NCBI GenBank assembly: GCA_964650975.1
Contig: CAZYWA010000264.1
Coordinates: forward strand, 1-6,413
Source: CAZYWA01 sp964650975 [NCBI: uncultured bacterium]
GTDB taxonomy: Bacteria > JADJOY01
DNA: 6,413 bases
Direction: 5' to 3'
The notes below the pieces were generated by a model. It was given only the letters and a program-made list of their open reading frames with translations. It ran no database searches and was not told the origin of the DNA. Below, one piece after another: positions 6,095 through 6,413 of this stretch; the stretch's first letter is position 1, and each line of letters starts with the position of its first letter. The position numbers and the translations under genes are program-made.

Positions 6095-6413
6095 GTGCGA
6101 TCCGAGCCGCGCTTCCTCGCGAGACGGCGCGCCGCCGGTGGTCCGGCGCGAGCGCTCGCATCGCGGGTCTCGCTCGCGATCCTCGTGGGCGTTTGCGGCG
6201 GCGGGCCGGTCGTGTCGCACGCGCACGTGCTCGAGCTTCCGCCGCTCGCCGAGCTCGCAAGCTCCCCCGACCCGGACGTGCAGCCCGTGGATCACGCCGC
6301 CCCTCGGGCGGACGACGACTGGCTCGCGAGCCCACCCAGTCCCGATCGCCACAACCTCTGGGAGCCGGCACTCGAGACCGGGACCGGCCTCCTCGTGATC
6401 CTGGGCGGCATCG
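6095..6413 (+). CDS. Unknown exported protein, 5' part only
   Basis: The plus-strand frame from a GTG at 6095 runs open to the window end, giving 106 residues. The case for coding is the third-position G/C bias, strong from 6161 onward, and a sensible N-terminus. There is an arginine-rich lead (R2, R6, R10-R12, R19, R24), a hydrophobic stretch SLAILVGVCGGGPVV (26-40) and a possible signal peptidase I site after SHA (41-43). An acidic, proline-rich segment follows (about 47-84) and then HNLWEPALETGTGLLVILGG (86-105), which begins another hydrophobic segment. The product is probably periplasmic, outer-membrane or membrane-embedded; I do not recognise the family. The start is uncertain: no ATG lies in frame and no clear Shine-Dalgarno precedes the GTG. 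A TTG at 6017 is an alternative, although third-position bias is weaker there. It is divergent from the beta-propeller gene with about 199 bases between starts. Confidence 0.6.
   Translation, partial: MRSEPRFLARRRAAGGPARALASRVSLAILVGVCGGGPVVSHAHVLELPPLAELASSPDPDVQPVDHAAPRADDDWLASPPSPDRHNLWEPALETGTGLLVILGGI

Noticed and set aside
5654-6371. Minus-strand open frames covering the right-hand region
   Set aside because: They are Arg-rich without motifs. The plus-strand frame shows the third-position bias and a signal peptide, and these frames overlap the propeller gene start.

Overview
This is a high-GC (roughly two-thirds or more G+C by eye) bacterial chromosomal window with short intergenic gaps and strong G/C bias at third codon positions. 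A lipoprotein-type signal on a PQQ-like beta-propeller protein, a second exported protein and a peptidoglycan-recycling gene pair point to a Gram-negative cell wall. A partial protein at the left edge resembles the N-terminal helical domain seen on some deltaproteobacterial/Myxococcota J-domain proteins. A Myxococcota-, Eisenbacteria- or Gemmatimonadota-like soil or sediment lineage would fit, but nothing here fixes the taxon. I see no tRNA, rRNA, CRISPR array, insertion sequence or phage gene.

Layout, left to right. (1) 1-355, minus strand: 5' part of an unrecognised cytoplasmic protein whose C-terminus lies outside the window. (2) 481-1245, minus: a MurU-like sugar-1-phosphate nucleotidyltransferase. 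(3) 1310-2233, plus: a ten-helix EamA/DMT-family transporter, divergent from (2) and convergent with (4). (4) 2357-3400, minus: an AmgK-like anomeric sugar kinase of the aminoglycoside-phosphotransferase fold. (5) 3397-5895, minus: an 832-residue exported, probably lipid-anchored protein with an eight-blade PQQ-like propeller and a large C-terminal part I do not recognise. Its stop codon overlaps the kinase start by 4 bases (ATGA). (6) About 6095 to the right edge, plus: 5' part of an exported protein of unknown function, divergent from (5).

How the genes fit together. AmgK phosphorylates N-acetylmuramic acid at the anomeric carbon and MurU converts the MurNAc-1-phosphate to UDP-MurNAc. Together they form the recycling route that bypasses de novo, fosfomycin-sensitive UDP-MurNAc synthesis. 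Here the two genes share a strand but are separated by an oppositely oriented transporter gene. The kinase is translationally coupled to an envelope beta-propeller protein. The two points most worth following are that coupling, together with the unassigned C-terminal half of the propeller protein, and the transporter lying between the two recycling genes. The pathway assignment rests on motif recognition and gene context. A link between the propeller protein or the transporter and wall recycling is inference only.
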